Positions 46,877-56,289 of a DNA stretch of 64,000 bases are shown here, one piece after another. Where the stretch lies: positions 2,604,001-2,668,000 of the forward strand of contig NZ_CP046913.1 of the NCBI RefSeq assembly GCF_009789675.1, in the 5' to 3' direction. Below the pieces are notes generated by a model. That model had not been told where the DNA came from. It did not search any database and worked only from the letters and a program-made list of their open reading frames with translations. Every line of letters begins with the position of its first letter. Position 1 is the stretch's first letter. This DNA is from Paraburkholderia acidisoli. Its GTDB lineage: Bacteria; Pseudomonadota; Gammaproteobacteria; Burkholderiales; Burkholderiaceae. A program made the position numbers and the translations under genes.

Positions 46877-49318
46877 TTAGTTGCGCACCGGCTTGCCGGT
46901 TTGCAGCATGCCCATGATGCGTTCCTGCGTCTTTTGCGTGCCGAGCAGGTCGACGAACGCCTGGCGCTCGAGCTTGAGCAGCCATGCTTCGTCGACGAGA
47001 CTGCCCGCTTCGACGTCGCCGCCGCAGATCGCCTCGGCGATACGGCTCGCGATCAGGAAGTCGTGGTCGCTGATGAAGCGGCCGTCGCGCATGTTCACGA
47101 GCGACGCCTTGATGGTCGAGATCGCCGAGCGGCCCGCCACCGGAATCTGCGTCGCGCGCAGCGGCGCGCGATAACCGGCCGCGCTCAGTGCGCGCGCTTC
47201 CTTCTTCGCCGTGTCGAGCAGCTCGAACACGTTGAACACGATCGTGTCCGAAGGCTTCAGGTAGCCCATGGCGCGCGCTTCATGCGCCGAGGCCGAGACC
47301 TTCGCCATCGCCGCGTTTTCGAATGACTTCTGCAGGAAACGGAGCAGATCGCTCGGCACCGCGCCAATCGCCGCCGCGCCTTCGGCCGCGCGGATCGCCG
47401 CTTCCTTCAGGCCGCCGCCCGCGGGCACGAGACCCACGCCCACTTCGACGAGACCCACGTAGCTCTCGACGTGCGCGACGCGCTTCGCGCTTTGCAGCAT
47501 GATTTCGCAGCCGCCGCCGAGCGCAATGCCCGAAACGGCCGTGACGACCGGCACGTTCGCGTACTTCACGCGCAGCATCGTGTCCTGGAACTTCTTCACG
47601 AACGGCTCGATGCCCTTCGCGCCGCCCATCATGAACGCGGGCATGGCTTCTTCGAGGTTCGCGCCCGCCGAGAACGGGCCGCCCGGCGCGCCAAGTTTCA
47701 GCGAGGTGGGCTGCCAGATCACGACGCCCTTATAGCCGTCTTCCGCGATCTCGATGACCTTCACGAGCGAGTCCAGCAGATCCGGGCCCATCGTGTTCAT
47801 CTTGCTCTTGTACGAGACGATGACGACGTCGTCCTCGCCCGCGCGGTCGTCGACCCATGCGCGCAGTTGCTCGTTCTCGAACAACGTCTTGCCGAAGGTC
47901 TTCGGATCGCGCGCGTTCGACTCGCCGAACAGCGCCGCGCGGAACACCTGCCGTTCGTACACGGCCAGGTTCGAGCGCGGCACGAAACGTTGTTCGGCGG
48001 GCGACCACGAGCCTTCGGCGCCATGCACGCCGCCGTTGTTCGCGACCGGGCCTTCGAACACCCAGGCGGGCAGCGGCGCGTTCGAGAGCGCCTTGCCCGC
48101 GTCGATGTCTTCCTTCACCCACTCGGCGACCTGCTTCCAGCCCGCGGCCTGCCAGCCTTCGAACGGACCTTCGTTCCAGCCGAAACCCCAGCGGATCGCG
48201 AGATCGACGTCGCGCGCGTTATCGGCGATGGATTGCAGATGCACGCCGATGTAATGGAACACGTCGCGGAAGATCGACCAGAGGAACTGCGCCTGCGGGT
48301 GCTGCGATTCGCGCAGCAGCTTCAGACGTTCCGCGGGCGGACGCTTGAGGATGCGGCCCACGAGTTCGTCGGCCTTGCCGCCGCCGTCCACGTACTCGCC
48401 GGTCTTCGCGTCGAGCACCTTGATCGCTTTACCTTCCTTGCGATAGAAACCGGCGCCCGACTTCTGGCCGAGCGCGCCCTTCGCCACGAGGCCCGCGAGC
48501 ACCGCCGGCGTTTCGTACACGGGGAAGAACGGGTCGTCCGCGAGGTTGTCCTGCATCGTCTTGATGACGTGCGCCATCGTGTCGAGACCGACCACGTCGG
48601 CCGTGCGGAACGTCGCCGACTTCGCGCGGCCGAGGCGCGCGCCCGTGAGGTCGTCCACTTCGTCGAAACGCAACCCGAACTTCTGCGCCTCGGCGATCAC
48701 GGCGAGGATCGAGAACACGCCCACGCGGTTCGCGATAAAGTTCGGCGTGTCCTTCGCGCGCACCACGCCCTTGCCCACCACGCTCGTGAGGAACGATTCG
48801 AGCTGGTCGAGAATGTCGGGCTGCGTGTGCGCGGTCGGGATCAGCTCGACCAGATGCATGTAGCGCGGCGGGTTGAAGAAGTGCACGCCGCAAAAGCGCG
48901 CCTTCAACGCGTCGTCGAAACCTTGCGAGAGTTCGGTGATCGACAGACCCGAGGTGTTGCTCGCGAAAATCGCCTTCGGCCCGATATGCGGCGCGACCTT
49001 CTTGTAGAGGTCGTGCTTCCAGTCCATGCGCTCGGCGATCGCCTCGATCACCACGTCGCATTCCGCGAGCCTGGCGATGTCGTCTTCGTAGTTCGCGGGC
49101 GTGATGAACTGCGCGTCGTCCTTCACGCCGAACGGCGCGGGCGAGAGCTTCTTGAGCGTTTCGATGGCCTTGAGCGCGATGGCGTTCTTCGGGCCTTCCT
49201 TCGCGGGCAAGTCGAACAGCAGCACGGGAACGCGGGCGTTGATGAGATGCGCGGCGATCTGCGCGCCCATCACGCCGGCGCCGAGCACGGCCACCTTGCG
49301 AATATTCAGGTTGCTCAC
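46877..49318 (-). CDS. 3-hydroxyacyl-CoA dehydrogenase / enoyl-CoA hydratase fusion, FadN-type order
   Basis: An 813-residue bifunctional beta-oxidation enzyme. The NAD-binding dehydrogenase comes first (VAVLGAGVMGAQIAAHL, residues 8-24; FFNPPRYMHLVELIPT; PNFIANRVGVFS), followed by a second dehydrogenase C-domain and a C-terminal crotonase domain (from about residue 500: PFSAGANLEEAMP, VSGIALGGGCEIML). This is the reverse of Escherichia coli FadB and equals the FadN order known from Bacillus. I chose GTG 49316-49318, preceded by GGAGGA, over an upstream ATG at 49342. It cooperates with the thiolase encoded next. Confidence 0.93.
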   Translation of the reverse strand: MSNLNIRKVAVLGAGVMGAQIAAHLINARVPVLLFDLPAKEGPKNAIALKAIETLKKLSPAPFGVKDDAQFITPANYEDDIARLAECDVVIEAIAERMDWKHDLYKKVAPHIGPKAIFASNTSGLSITELSQGFDDALKARFCGVHFFNPPRYMHLVELIPTAHTQPDILDQLESFLTSVVGKGVVRAKDTPNFIANRVGVFSILAVIAEAQKFGLRFDEVDDLTGARLGRAKSATFRTADVVGLDTMAHVIKTMQDNLADDPFFPVYETPAVLAGLVAKGALGQKSGAGFYRKEGKAIKVLDAKTGEYVDGGGKADELVGRILKRPPAERLKLLRESQHPQAQFLWSIFRDVFHYIGVHLQSIADNARDVDLAIRWGFGWNEGPFEGWQAAGWKQVAEWVKEDIDAGKALSNAPLPAWVFEGPVANNGGVHGAEGSWSPAEQRFVPRSNLAVYERQVFRAALFGESNARDPKTFGKTLFENEQLRAWVDDRAGEDDVVIVSYKSKMNTMGPDLLDSLVKVIEIAEDGYKGVVIWQPTSLKLGAPGGPFSAGANLEEAMPAFMMGGAKGIEPFVKKFQDTMLRVKYANVPVVTAVSGIALGGGCEIMLQSAKRVAHVESYVGLVEVGVGLVPAGGGLKEAAIRAAEGAAAIGAVPSDLLRFLQKSFENAAMAKVSASAHEARAMGYLKPSDTIVFNVFELLDTAKKEARALSAAGYRAPLRATQIPVAGRSAISTIKASLVNMRDGRFISDHDFLIASRIAEAICGGDVEAGSLVDEAWLLKLERQAFVDLLGTQKTQERIMGMLQTGKPVRN

Positions 49319-49468
49319 GTTGTTCCTCCAGCGGGTATGCAATGTCGAGCGGATTGAAAGTGCGGGCGCCGCGATGGCTGTGGCGCCGCTTCAGTCATGC
49401 GAAAGTCTTGAGAGCGAAGAAGACGGGAGGACGGGCGGCGAACCTGCGGCGCGCGCGCCCGCCGGCGC

Positions 49469-51256
49469 TTAGAACAGCGCTTCGTCCACTTCCATCAGCG
49501 TCTTCGAACCCGCGCGCGCCTGGCGGATCGAGGTGGCCGTTTCCGGCAGGAGCTTCGCGAAGTAGAACCGCGCCGTGGCCAGCTTCGACTGGTAGAACGG
49601 ATCGCCCGAGCTTGCCTTGTCGAGCGCGATGCGCGCCATGCGCGCCCAGAAGTACGCGAACACGAGGTGACCCGCCGTGCGCAGATACGGCACGGCGGCC
49701 GCGCCCACTTCGTCGGGGTTCTGCATCGCCTTCATGCCGATTTCCATCGTGAGCTTCTGCATCTTTTCACCGATGTCGGCGAGCGGATTCACGAACTCCT
49801 GCATCTCCGTCTTGATGCCTTCGGCTTCGACGAATTCGGTCACGAGCTTGCCGAACTTCTTGAGCTTCGCGCCCATGTCGCCGAGCACCTTGCGGCCCAG
49901 CAGGTCGAGCGACTGGATCGTGTTGGTGCCTTCGTAGATCTGGTTGATACGCGCGTCGCGCACGTACTGCTCCATGCCCCATTCGGCGATAAAGCCGTGG
50001 CCGCCGTACACCTGCATGCCGAGGTTGGTGCACTCGAACGCGTTGTCGGTGAGGAAGGCCTTGATGATCGGCGTGAGCAGCGCGACGAGGTCGGCGGCTT
50101 CCTTGCGCTCGCCTTCGTCGGCGTGCGACAGCTCCTTGTCGATCTGCAACGCCGACCAGTACGTGAAGGCGCGCGCGCCTTCGGCGTAGGCCTTCTGCGT
50201 GAGCAGCATACGGCGCACGTCCGGGTGGACGATGATCGGATCGGCGGCCTTTTCGGGCGCCTTCGGGCCCGTGAGCGAACGCATCTGCAGGCGTTCCTTC
50301 GCGTAGACGAGCGAGTTCTGGTACGCGACTTCGGTCAGGCCGAGGCCTTGCATGCCCACGCCCAGGCGCGCCGCGTTCATCATCACGAACATGGCGTTCA
50401 AGCCCTTGTTCGGTTCGCCGACGAGCCAGCCTTGCGCGCCGTCGAGATTCATCACGCAGGTCGCGTTGCCGTGAATGCCCATCTTGTGTTCGATGGAGCC
50501 GCACTTGATACCGTTGCGCTCGCCCACTTCGCCGCTCGCGGTGGGCAGGAACTTCGGCACGATGAAGAGCGAAATGCCCTTGGTGCCGTTCGGTGCGTCC
50601 GGCAGACGCGCGAGCACGAGGTGGACGATGTTCTCGGCCATGTCGTGTTCGCCGCTCGAGATGAAGATCTTCGTGCCGGTGATCGCGTAGGAGCCGTCGC
50701 TGTTCGGCTCGGCCTTGGTGCGCAGAATGCCGAGGTCGGTGCCGCAGTGCGGCTCGGTCAGACACATCGTGCCGGTCCACACACCTTCCACGAGCTTCGG
50801 CAGATAGGTCTTTTGCAGCTCGGGCGTGCCGTGCGCGTGCAGGCATTCGTAGGCGCCGTGCGAGAGACCCGGATACATGGTCCACGCCTGGTTCGCCGAA
50901 TTGAGCATTTCGTAGAGCGCGTTGTTCACGAACGCGGGCAGACCCTGACCGCCGTAGTCGGGATCGCAGCCGAGCGCGGGCCAGCCCGCCTCGACGTACT
51001 GCTTGTACGCTTCCTTGAAGCCGGTGGGCGTGGTGACGACGCCGTCGCCGGCGTACGTGCAGCCTTCACGGTCGCCGACCTGGTTCAGCGGAAACAGCAC
51101 CTCGGAGCAGAACTTGCCGGCTTCCTCGAGCACCTGATTGATGGTGTCGGCGTCGAGGTCGGCGTGCTTCGGCATCTGCTTCACTTCGCCTTCCACGTTC
51201 AGCAGTTCGTGCAGGACGAATTGCATGTCGCGCAGCGGCGCGGTGTACTGTCCCAT
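49469..51256 (-). CDS. Acyl-CoA dehydrogenase with C-terminal extension
   Basis: A 595-residue flavoenzyme of the long acyl-CoA dehydrogenase class: an N-terminal ACDH domain (MGQYTAPLRDMQFVLHELLN), middle domain (MCLTEPHCGTDLGILRTKA) and FAD-binding C-domain (GGHGFIAEWGMEQYVRDARI, with the following QIYEGTNTIQ) plus an extra helical domain (about residues 470-595). The catalytic glutamate is expected in QIYEGTN. It performs the first oxidation of beta-oxidation. Upstream extension of the frame to 51379 is not conserved. Confidence 0.95.
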   Translation of the reverse strand: MGQYTAPLRDMQFVLHELLNVEGEVKQMPKHADLDADTINQVLEEAGKFCSEVLFPLNQVGDREGCTYAGDGVVTTPTGFKEAYKQYVEAGWPALGCDPDYGGQGLPAFVNNALYEMLNSANQAWTMYPGLSHGAYECLHAHGTPELQKTYLPKLVEGVWTGTMCLTEPHCGTDLGILRTKAEPNSDGSYAITGTKIFISSGEHDMAENIVHLVLARLPDAPNGTKGISLFIVPKFLPTASGEVGERNGIKCGSIEHKMGIHGNATCVMNLDGAQGWLVGEPNKGLNAMFVMMNAARLGVGMQGLGLTEVAYQNSLVYAKERLQMRSLTGPKAPEKAADPIIVHPDVRRMLLTQKAYAEGARAFTYWSALQIDKELSHADEGERKEAADLVALLTPIIKAFLTDNAFECTNLGMQVYGGHGFIAEWGMEQYVRDARINQIYEGTNTIQSLDLLGRKVLGDMGAKLKKFGKLVTEFVEAEGIKTEMQEFVNPLADIGEKMQKLTMEIGMKAMQNPDEVGAAAVPYLRTAGHLVFAYFWARMARIALDKASSGDPFYQSKLATARFYFAKLLPETATSIRQARAGSKTLMEVDEALF

Positions 51257-51324
51257 GTCTTCTCTCCCAAAAGTGAGCTTCGGGCCGGTGCGCGCCGCCG
51301 CGACGTGTTGCGTGCGGCTGGCGC

Positions 51325-51927
51325 CTACTGGCTCTCTACGCTCTGATACGAAACGATCAGTTTTTCGAACGCGGCCCACGTATGCTCGACTGCGTCCGGC
51401 AGGTGCAGGAAGCGGCCGTCATGATGCAGGCCCAGCGTGACGCTATACAGTTCGAAGAGCATCAGCGCGGGATCGGTGTCGCGCCGCAGGTGCCCTTCTT
51501 CGATTGCCTGCGAAATGGCCCTCAGGAGCGCCGCGCGCCACATCGACACGCTGGCCACCAGCGTCTCGCGTACCTGGCTGTCCGCGCGGTCGTCGTATTC
51601 GACGGCGCCGCTGATATAGATGCAGCCAGTCGTGACTTCGTGAATGCGCTTCTCGAACCACCGCGACAGCATCGCACGCAAGCGCGGCAAACCACGCGGT
51701 TCGCGCAAGCTCGGAAAGAAGACTTCTTCCTCGAATCGCCGGTGATACTCGCGCACCACCTCGACCTGGAGATCCTCTCGCGACCCGAAGTGCGCGAAGA
51801 CGCCACTCTTGCTCATCTGCATGCGCTCGGCGAGCAGGCCGATGGTCAGACCTTCCAGTCCGTCCCGACCCGAAAGATCGAGTGCTGCATCCAGAATGGC
51901 GGCTCGTGTCTGTTCGCCTTTTCGCAT
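51325..51927 (-). CDS. TetR-family regulator of the beta-oxidation operon
   Basis: A 200-residue regulator. The N-terminal helix-turn-helix (AAILDAALDLSGRDGLEG, LLAERMQMSKSGVFAHFG) occupies about residues 10-55; the C-terminal ligand domain is of the TetR_C type. It is the first gene of the operon, 68 bp before the acyl-CoA dehydrogenase gene, so it is probably a local acyl-CoA-responsive repressor (inference). An 18-bp inverted repeat 132 bp upstream is the obvious operator. The frame opens at 51981; ATG 51927 fits the family start. Confidence 0.9.
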   Translation of the reverse strand: MRKGEQTRAAILDAALDLSGRDGLEGLTIGLLAERMQMSKSGVFAHFGSREDLQVEVVREYHRRFEEEVFFPSLREPRGLPRLRAMLSRWFEKRIHEVTTGCIYISGAVEYDDRADSQVRETLVASVSMWRAALLRAISQAIEEGHLRRDTDPALMLFELYSVTLGLHHDGRFLHLPDAVEHTWAAFEKLIVSYQSVESQ

Positions 51928-52207
51928 AGCTCTATTTACCGTAACGATGAAGCCGCGATGTTGCAGCGAACGGATCGTCAACTGCGTGCATCGGGGCCTG
52001 AATTAAATCGAACGGCCGTACTATTGTTGAGGACAGCCGTCCGCGAAACAAGGACTTTATTAGAAACCGATTTCTAACCGGGACTCTAATTTTCGAGGTT
52101 CGCGCGCGGCGCACAAGCGGACATTGTCTCGATTGCACGCGCGGCGCCTCCTGTGGCAGACATTCCGCGAACACCCGGCGGAAACCGGTCGGGCAGACTT
52201 CGTGTTT
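51928..52207. promoter_or_regulatory. Region between clsB and the TetR-beta-oxidation operon
   Basis: About 280 bp downstream of clsB and upstream of the TetR gene. It is less GC-rich in the middle and contains the TetR-like inverted repeat. On the minus strand TTGTTT followed 18 bp later by ACAATA is a weak promoter candidate just downstream of the repeat. No gene seen. Confidence 0.45.
52060..52077. promoter_or_regulatory. Candidate operator of the TetR regulator
   Basis: TTAGAAA-CCGA-TTTCTAA: perfect 7-bp arms with a 4-bp spacer. Its core resembles the GAAAC-spacer-GTTTC sites of PsrA-like fatty-acid regulators. It lies upstream of the minus-strand TetR gene and near the weak promoter candidate. 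Confidence 0.65.
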
Positions 52208-53653
52208 CTAGTCGTAGCTGCCTACCGTGAGCAGTTTCATCGCCCCGCGATAGATCGAAAACGCCAGCCAGTTCACGAGGCGTTCGTGCCACGGCCTGGC
52301 TTCGTAGTGCGCGCGGTCGATCTGCGTGGATTCGTCGAACGCGGCGAGGATCGCGTCGCGCAGTTGCGCGATCTGCGGCAGCCGCACCATCAGCACGTTG
52401 GCCTCGTTGTTGAGCACGAGACTGAGCGCGTCGAGGTTGGACGACCCCACGGTGCCCCAGATCGAATCGACCACCGCCACCTTGCCGTGCAGCATCGTCT
52501 TCTCGTATTCAGCAATCTGCACGCCCGCCGTGAGCAACTGGTGATAGAGGAACGGCGTGCCGTAGTCGAGCACCTTGAACTCCTTGCGCCCGATCAGCAG
52601 CTTGACCGACACGCCGCGCGCCGCCGCTTCCACGAAGGCGCGGCGCAGGCGCCGTCCCGGCATGAAGTACGGATTGGCGAGCAGCACCTCGTGACGCGCC
52701 TCGCCGATCGCTTCGAGATACGCCTTCTCGATCGCGCGCCGGTTGACGACGTTGTCGCGCGCGACGAACGCCACGCAGGGCACGTGCGCCGTGCGCGGAT
52801 CGGGCACGCCCGCGCGCAGGCGCTCGCGCAACCGCTCGATGATGCGGCGCGTGCGGCTCGTGCGCCCGGCGCTGGCGGCGGCCGGGAGATGGCGCAGCAC
52901 CTCGTTCACCGCCTGCGTGGAGCGCCCGATCGTGTGGCCCGTGGGGTGCGGCGCCATGTAGCCCGCGCTCGCGGGCACGCCCGGCGACACCTGGCTGTCG
53001 GCGCCGCTCGCGCCCGGCAGCGGCGGACGATGGCCGAGCCGGATGCGCCGCCATTGCAGCTCGATCGCCTCGCGCACGTCCACGACCACGGGCCCGGCCA
53101 GTTCGACCGCGAAATCCCAGCGCGGAAACGGCAGCGGCTTGCCTTCGTTTTCCATGTCGTCGACGACGTTGATGCCGCCGCAATACGCGTAGGCGTCGTC
53201 GATGACGGCGAGCTTGCGGTGCGTGCGCGAGAAGCCGAAGCGCCCGAAAATGTGCGGGTTGTAGATGCGATGCTCGATGCCCGCCTCGCCCCACGCGTCG
53301 AACAGATCGAGGCGCGCGGTGCCGACGCCGTCGGTGATCACGCGCACGTGCACGCCGCGCCGCGCGGCGCGGACCAGCGCCTCCGAGACCGACTGGCCGG
53401 TGCCGTCGTGGCAGAAGATATAGGTTTCGAGCGCGACGTCGCGCGTGGCCGCGTCGATGCGCTCGATCAGCGCGCCGAACAGCTCGGCGCCCGATTCGAA
53501 CAGGCGCACCTCGTTGCCGCTCGTGAAGCGGTAGCGCGACCGGTAGCGCCGCCCGAGCAGCGCTTCGCGCAGGCGCACGATGCGGCGCGGCTCGACGTCG
53601 AGGCCGGCTTCGTCGACAAAAGGATCGGGGCGCTCGCGTTGCGTGTCGCTCAT
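52208..53653 (-). CDS. clsB: Cardiolipin synthase, phospholipase-D type (ClsB-like)
   Basis: A 481-residue phospholipase-D superfamily enzyme with two HKD motifs: HRKLAVIDDAYAYCGGIN (about residues 143-160) and HGKVAVVDSIWGTVGSSN (about 391-408). It should condense phosphatidyl groups into cardiolipin at the inner membrane; no N-terminal membrane helices are seen, as in ClsB. An insert between the motifs is Ala/Arg-rich and low in similarity. The ATG overlaps the nudB stop (ATGA). The frame is open through nudB, but this is an overlap artefact. Confidence 0.9.
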   Translation of the reverse strand: MSDTQRERPDPFVDEAGLDVEPRRIVRLREALLGRRYRSRYRFTSGNEVRLFESGAELFGALIERIDAATRDVALETYIFCHDGTGQSVSEALVRAARRGVHVRVITDGVGTARLDLFDAWGEAGIEHRIYNPHIFGRFGFSRTHRKLAVIDDAYAYCGGINVVDDMENEGKPLPFPRWDFAVELAGPVVVDVREAIELQWRRIRLGHRPPLPGASGADSQVSPGVPASAGYMAPHPTGHTIGRSTQAVNEVLRHLPAAASAGRTSRTRRIIERLRERLRAGVPDPRTAHVPCVAFVARDNVVNRRAIEKAYLEAIGEARHEVLLANPYFMPGRRLRRAFVEAAARGVSVKLLIGRKEFKVLDYGTPFLYHQLLTAGVQIAEYEKTMLHGKVAVVDSIWGTVGSSNLDALSLVLNNEANVLMVRLPQIAQLRDAILAAFDESTQIDRAHYEARPWHERLVNWLAFSIYRGAMKLLTVGSYD

Positions 53654-54144
53654 GACCGGACTCCGCCCGCGCCACCCGGCCGCCCGAGACGTTCGGGCAG
53701 TTGCAGGATGGCGGCGCTGTTCGACGACGAAAAACACCGCGCCGCCGCCTGCTCGTACGGCAGCCACGCGTAGGCCGTGTGCTCGCGCGGCGCGAGCGTG
53801 ACGGGCGTGCCCGCGGGCACTTCGAGGCTGAACCAGTGTTCGGTGTTGCGCGTGACGCCCGGCGCGTAGCGGTGCCGCCAGACCGGATAAATTTCGTACT
53901 CGATCTCGTGGCGCCAGTCGCGCAGCGCGCTGCCGGCAATGCCGTGCGCGCCCACGACGATGCCGGTTTCCTCGGCGACTTCGCGCACGGCGGTTTCGCT
54001 GAACGGCTCGTCGAGATGATCCTTCGAGCCCGTGACCGACTGCCAGAAGCCGGGGCGGTCGGCGCGCTCGATGATCAACACGTCCAGTTGCGGCGTATGA
54101 ATGACGACGAGAACGGATTCCGGAATCTTTGGCGGCTTCTGCAT
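53650..54144 (-). CDS. nudB: Dihydroneopterin triphosphate diphosphatase (Nudix)
   Basis: A 164-residue Nudix hydrolase. KPPKIPESVLVVIHT and GFWQSVTGSKDHLDEPFSET lead into the Nudix box ending REVAEETGI; the box has the glutamates in place, but its glycine is one position earlier than the strict GX5E spacing. Removes pyrophosphate from dihydroneopterin triphosphate in folate synthesis. ATG 54144 is chosen; the 45-codon in-frame lead upstream is made of the 11-bp repeat region and is Cys/Leu-rich. In many betaproteobacteria nudB follows aspS, as here. Confidence 0.9.
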   Translation of the reverse strand: MQKPPKIPESVLVVIHTPQLDVLIIERADRPGFWQSVTGSKDHLDEPFSETAVREVAEETGIVVGAHGIAGSALRDWRHEIEYEIYPVWRHRYAPGVTRNTEHWFSLEVPAGTPVTLAPREHTAYAWLPYEQAAARCFSSSNSAAILQLPERLGRPGGAGGVRS

Positions 54145-54207
54145 GATGACAAGCGTGGGGGAAAAGGCGCCGCAGCACCGGCTGCATGCGGAAATTTGGC
54201 CCATCAA

Positions 54208-54284
54208 CGGCCAATCAGCGGCCAAAAAACAACCAGGAAGCAACCAGCAAGCGACCAAAGAGCAACCAACGAGCAACAAGCAAG
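54208..54284. repeat. 11-bp tandem repeat upstream of nudB
   Basis: Seven degenerate 11-bp units in register: CGGCCAATCAG, CGGCCAAAAAA, CAACCAGGAAG, CAACCAGCAAG, CGACCAAAGAG, CAACCAACGAG, CAACAAGCAAG. The shared core is C-R-R-C-C-A at the start of each unit. The period is close to one DNA helical turn. It lies in the aspS-nudB gap. Confidence 0.85.
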
Positions 54285-54334
54285 CGCCCCGGGCGGAACG
54301 CGTCGACGCTCAGCGAGAATGTAACGCAAAAAGC

Positions 54335-54361
54335 AAAAAAGGCGCATGATGCGCCTTTTTT
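54335..54361 (-). terminator. Rho-independent terminator after aspS
   Basis: AAAAAAGGCGCAT and GATGCGCCTTTTTT form a near-perfect stem with A and T runs on both sides, so it can work in either direction. It lies about 55 bp after the aspS stop codon on the minus strand. Confidence 0.9.
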
Positions 54362-54415
54362 GTTGCTGCGATGCGAAAGCCCCGGCAACGGAGCTTCGCG
54401 GGCCGCCGCCGGTGC

Positions 54416-56221
54416 TTACTGCGCCGGCTTCTGCTCGGGTTGACGCAGACGGATGTGCAGTTCCTTCAGCTGGCGCTCGTCCACCGGGCTCGGCGCCTGC
54501 GTGAGCAGACACTGGGCGCGTTGCGTCTTCGGGAACGCGATCACGTCGCGGATCGAGTCGGCACCGGCCATCATCGTGACGATGCGGTCCAGACCGAACG
54601 CGATACCGCCGTGCGGCGGCGCACCATACTGCAGCGCGTCGAGCAGGAAGCCGAACTTCGCGCGGGCTTCCTCGGCGTTGATCTTGAGCGCGCGGAACAC
54701 CTTGCTCTGCACCTCTTCCTGATAGATACGCACCGAGCCGCCACCAATTTCCCAGCCGTTCAGCACCATGTCGTAGGCCTTCGCGAGGCAGCGGCCCGGA
54801 TCCGTTTCGAGGTATTCCAGGTGCTCGTCCTTCGGGCTCGTGAACGGGTGATGCGCGGCCACGTAGCGGTTTTCTTCCTCGTCGTATTCGAACATCGGGA
54901 AGTCGATCACCCACAGCGGCTTCCAGCCCTTTTCGACCAGACCGTTGGCCTTGCCGAATTCCGAATGGCCGATCTTCAGGCGCAGCGCGCCGAGGCTGTC
55001 GTTCACCACCTTCGCGCGGTCGGCCGCGAAGAAGATGATGTCGCCGTCTTGCGCGCCGGTGCGCTCGAGAATCGCGGCAATCGACGCGTCGTGCAGGTTC
55101 TTGACGATCGGGCTTTGCAGACCGTCACGGCCCTTCGCGACTTCGTTGACCTTGATCCACGCGAGACCCTTGGCGCCGTAGATGCGCACGAATTCCGTGT
55201 AACCGTCGATGTCGCCGCGCGAGAGTTCCGCGCCCTTCGGCACGCGCAGCGCCGCGACGCGGCCGTCCTTCGTGTTGGCCGGCGTGCTGAACACCTTGAA
55301 GTCGACGTCCTTCATCGCGTCGGTCATCTCGGTGAATTCGAGCTTCACGCGCAGGTCGGGCTTGTCCGAACCGAAGCGGCTCATGGCTTCCGAGTACGGC
55401 ATGATCGGGAACTTCGCGTCGAGCTCGACGCCGATCGTTTCCTTGAACACGTGACGCGCCATGTCTTCGAACAGGTCGCGAATCTCCTGCTCGCCGAGGA
55501 ACGACGTTTCGCAGTCGATCTGCGTGAATTCGGGCTGACGGTCGGCGCGCAGGTCTTCGTCGCGGAAGCACTTGACGATCTGGTAGTAGCGATCGAAGTT
55601 CGCCACCATCAGGAGCTGCTTGAAGAGCTGCGGCGACTGCGGCAGCGCGAAGAACTGGCCCGCGTTCACGCGCGACGGCACGAGGTAGTCGCGCGCGCCT
55701 TCCGGCGTGCTCTTCGTGAGCATCGGCGTTTCGATGTCGATGAAGCCGAGCGCGTCGAGATACTTGCGCACGGCCATCGTCACGCGGTAGCGCAAGCGCA
55801 GGTTGTGCTGCATCTGCGGACGGCGCAGGTCGAGCACGCGGTGCGTGAGGCGCGTGGTTTCCGAGAGGTTGTCGTCGTCGAGCTGGAACGGCGGCGTGAC
55901 CGACGCGTTCAGGACCACGATCTCGTGGCACAGCACTTCGATCTTGCCGCTCGTGAGGTTCGCGTTGACCGTGCCTTCCGGACGGTTGCGCACGAGACCC
56001 TTCACCTGCACGCAGAACTCGTTGCGCACGCCTTCGGCGATCTTGAACATCTCCGCGCGATCGGGGTCGCAAACGACCTGAACGAGGCCTTCGCGGTCGC
56101 GCAGGTCGATGAAGATGACGCCGCCGTGGTCGCGGCGGCGCTGCACCCATCCGCACAGCGAAACAGTTTGGCCCAGCAGCTGTTCGGTCACCAGACCGCA
56201 GTATTCAGATCTCATCGACAT
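54416..56221 (-). CDS. aspS: Aspartate-tRNA ligase (probably non-discriminating)
   Basis: A 601-residue class IIb synthetase. The N-terminal OB anticodon-binding domain has [22 protein letters not shown]. The catalytic domain has motif 2 ([18 protein letters not shown]) and motif 3 ([15 protein letters not shown]), with the bacterial GAD insertion between. Betaproteobacterial enzymes of this type often charge both tRNA-Asp and tRNA-Asn, but whether GatCAB is present cannot be judged here. It follows DUF502 after 68 bp and ends at a strong terminator. Confidence 0.97.
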   Translation of the reverse strand: MSMRSEYCGLVTEQLLGQTVSLCGWVQRRRDHGGVIFIDLRDREGLVQVVCDPDRAEMFKIAEGVRNEFCVQVKGLVRNRPEGTVNANLTSGKIEVLCHEIVVLNASVTPPFQLDDDNLSETTRLTHRVLDLRRPQMQHNLRLRYRVTMAVRKYLDALGFIDIETPMLTKSTPEGARDYLVPSRVNAGQFFALPQSPQLFKQLLMVANFDRYYQIVKCFRDEDLRADRQPEFTQIDCETSFLGEQEIRDLFEDMARHVFKETIGVELDAKFPIMPYSEAMSRFGSDKPDLRVKLEFTEMTDAMKDVDFKVFSTPANTKDGRVAALRVPKGAELSRGDIDGYTEFVRIYGAKGLAWIKVNEVAKGRDGLQSPIVKNLHDASIAAILERTGAQDGDIIFFAADRAKVVNDSLGALRLKIGHSEFGKANGLVEKGWKPLWVIDFPMFEYDEEENRYVAAHHPFTSPKDEHLEYLETDPGRCLAKAYDMVLNGWEIGGGSVRIYQEEVQSKVFRALKINAEEARAKFGFLLDALQYGAPPHGGIAFGLDRIVTMMAGADSIRDVIAFPKTQRAQCLLTQAPSPVDERQLKELHIRLRQPEQKPAQ

Positions 56222-56289
56222 GATGTTCGTCTTTCGTTATGCATGAATGAACGGGAGCGCCGCGATAGTACGCGTGCGGCGTCCGGTAT

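Noticed and set aside
52208..54214. clsB as a 668-residue protein fused with upstream sequence
   Set aside because: The extra 187 residues come from reading nudB in another frame; ATG 53653 overlaps the nudB stop in the usual ATGA way.
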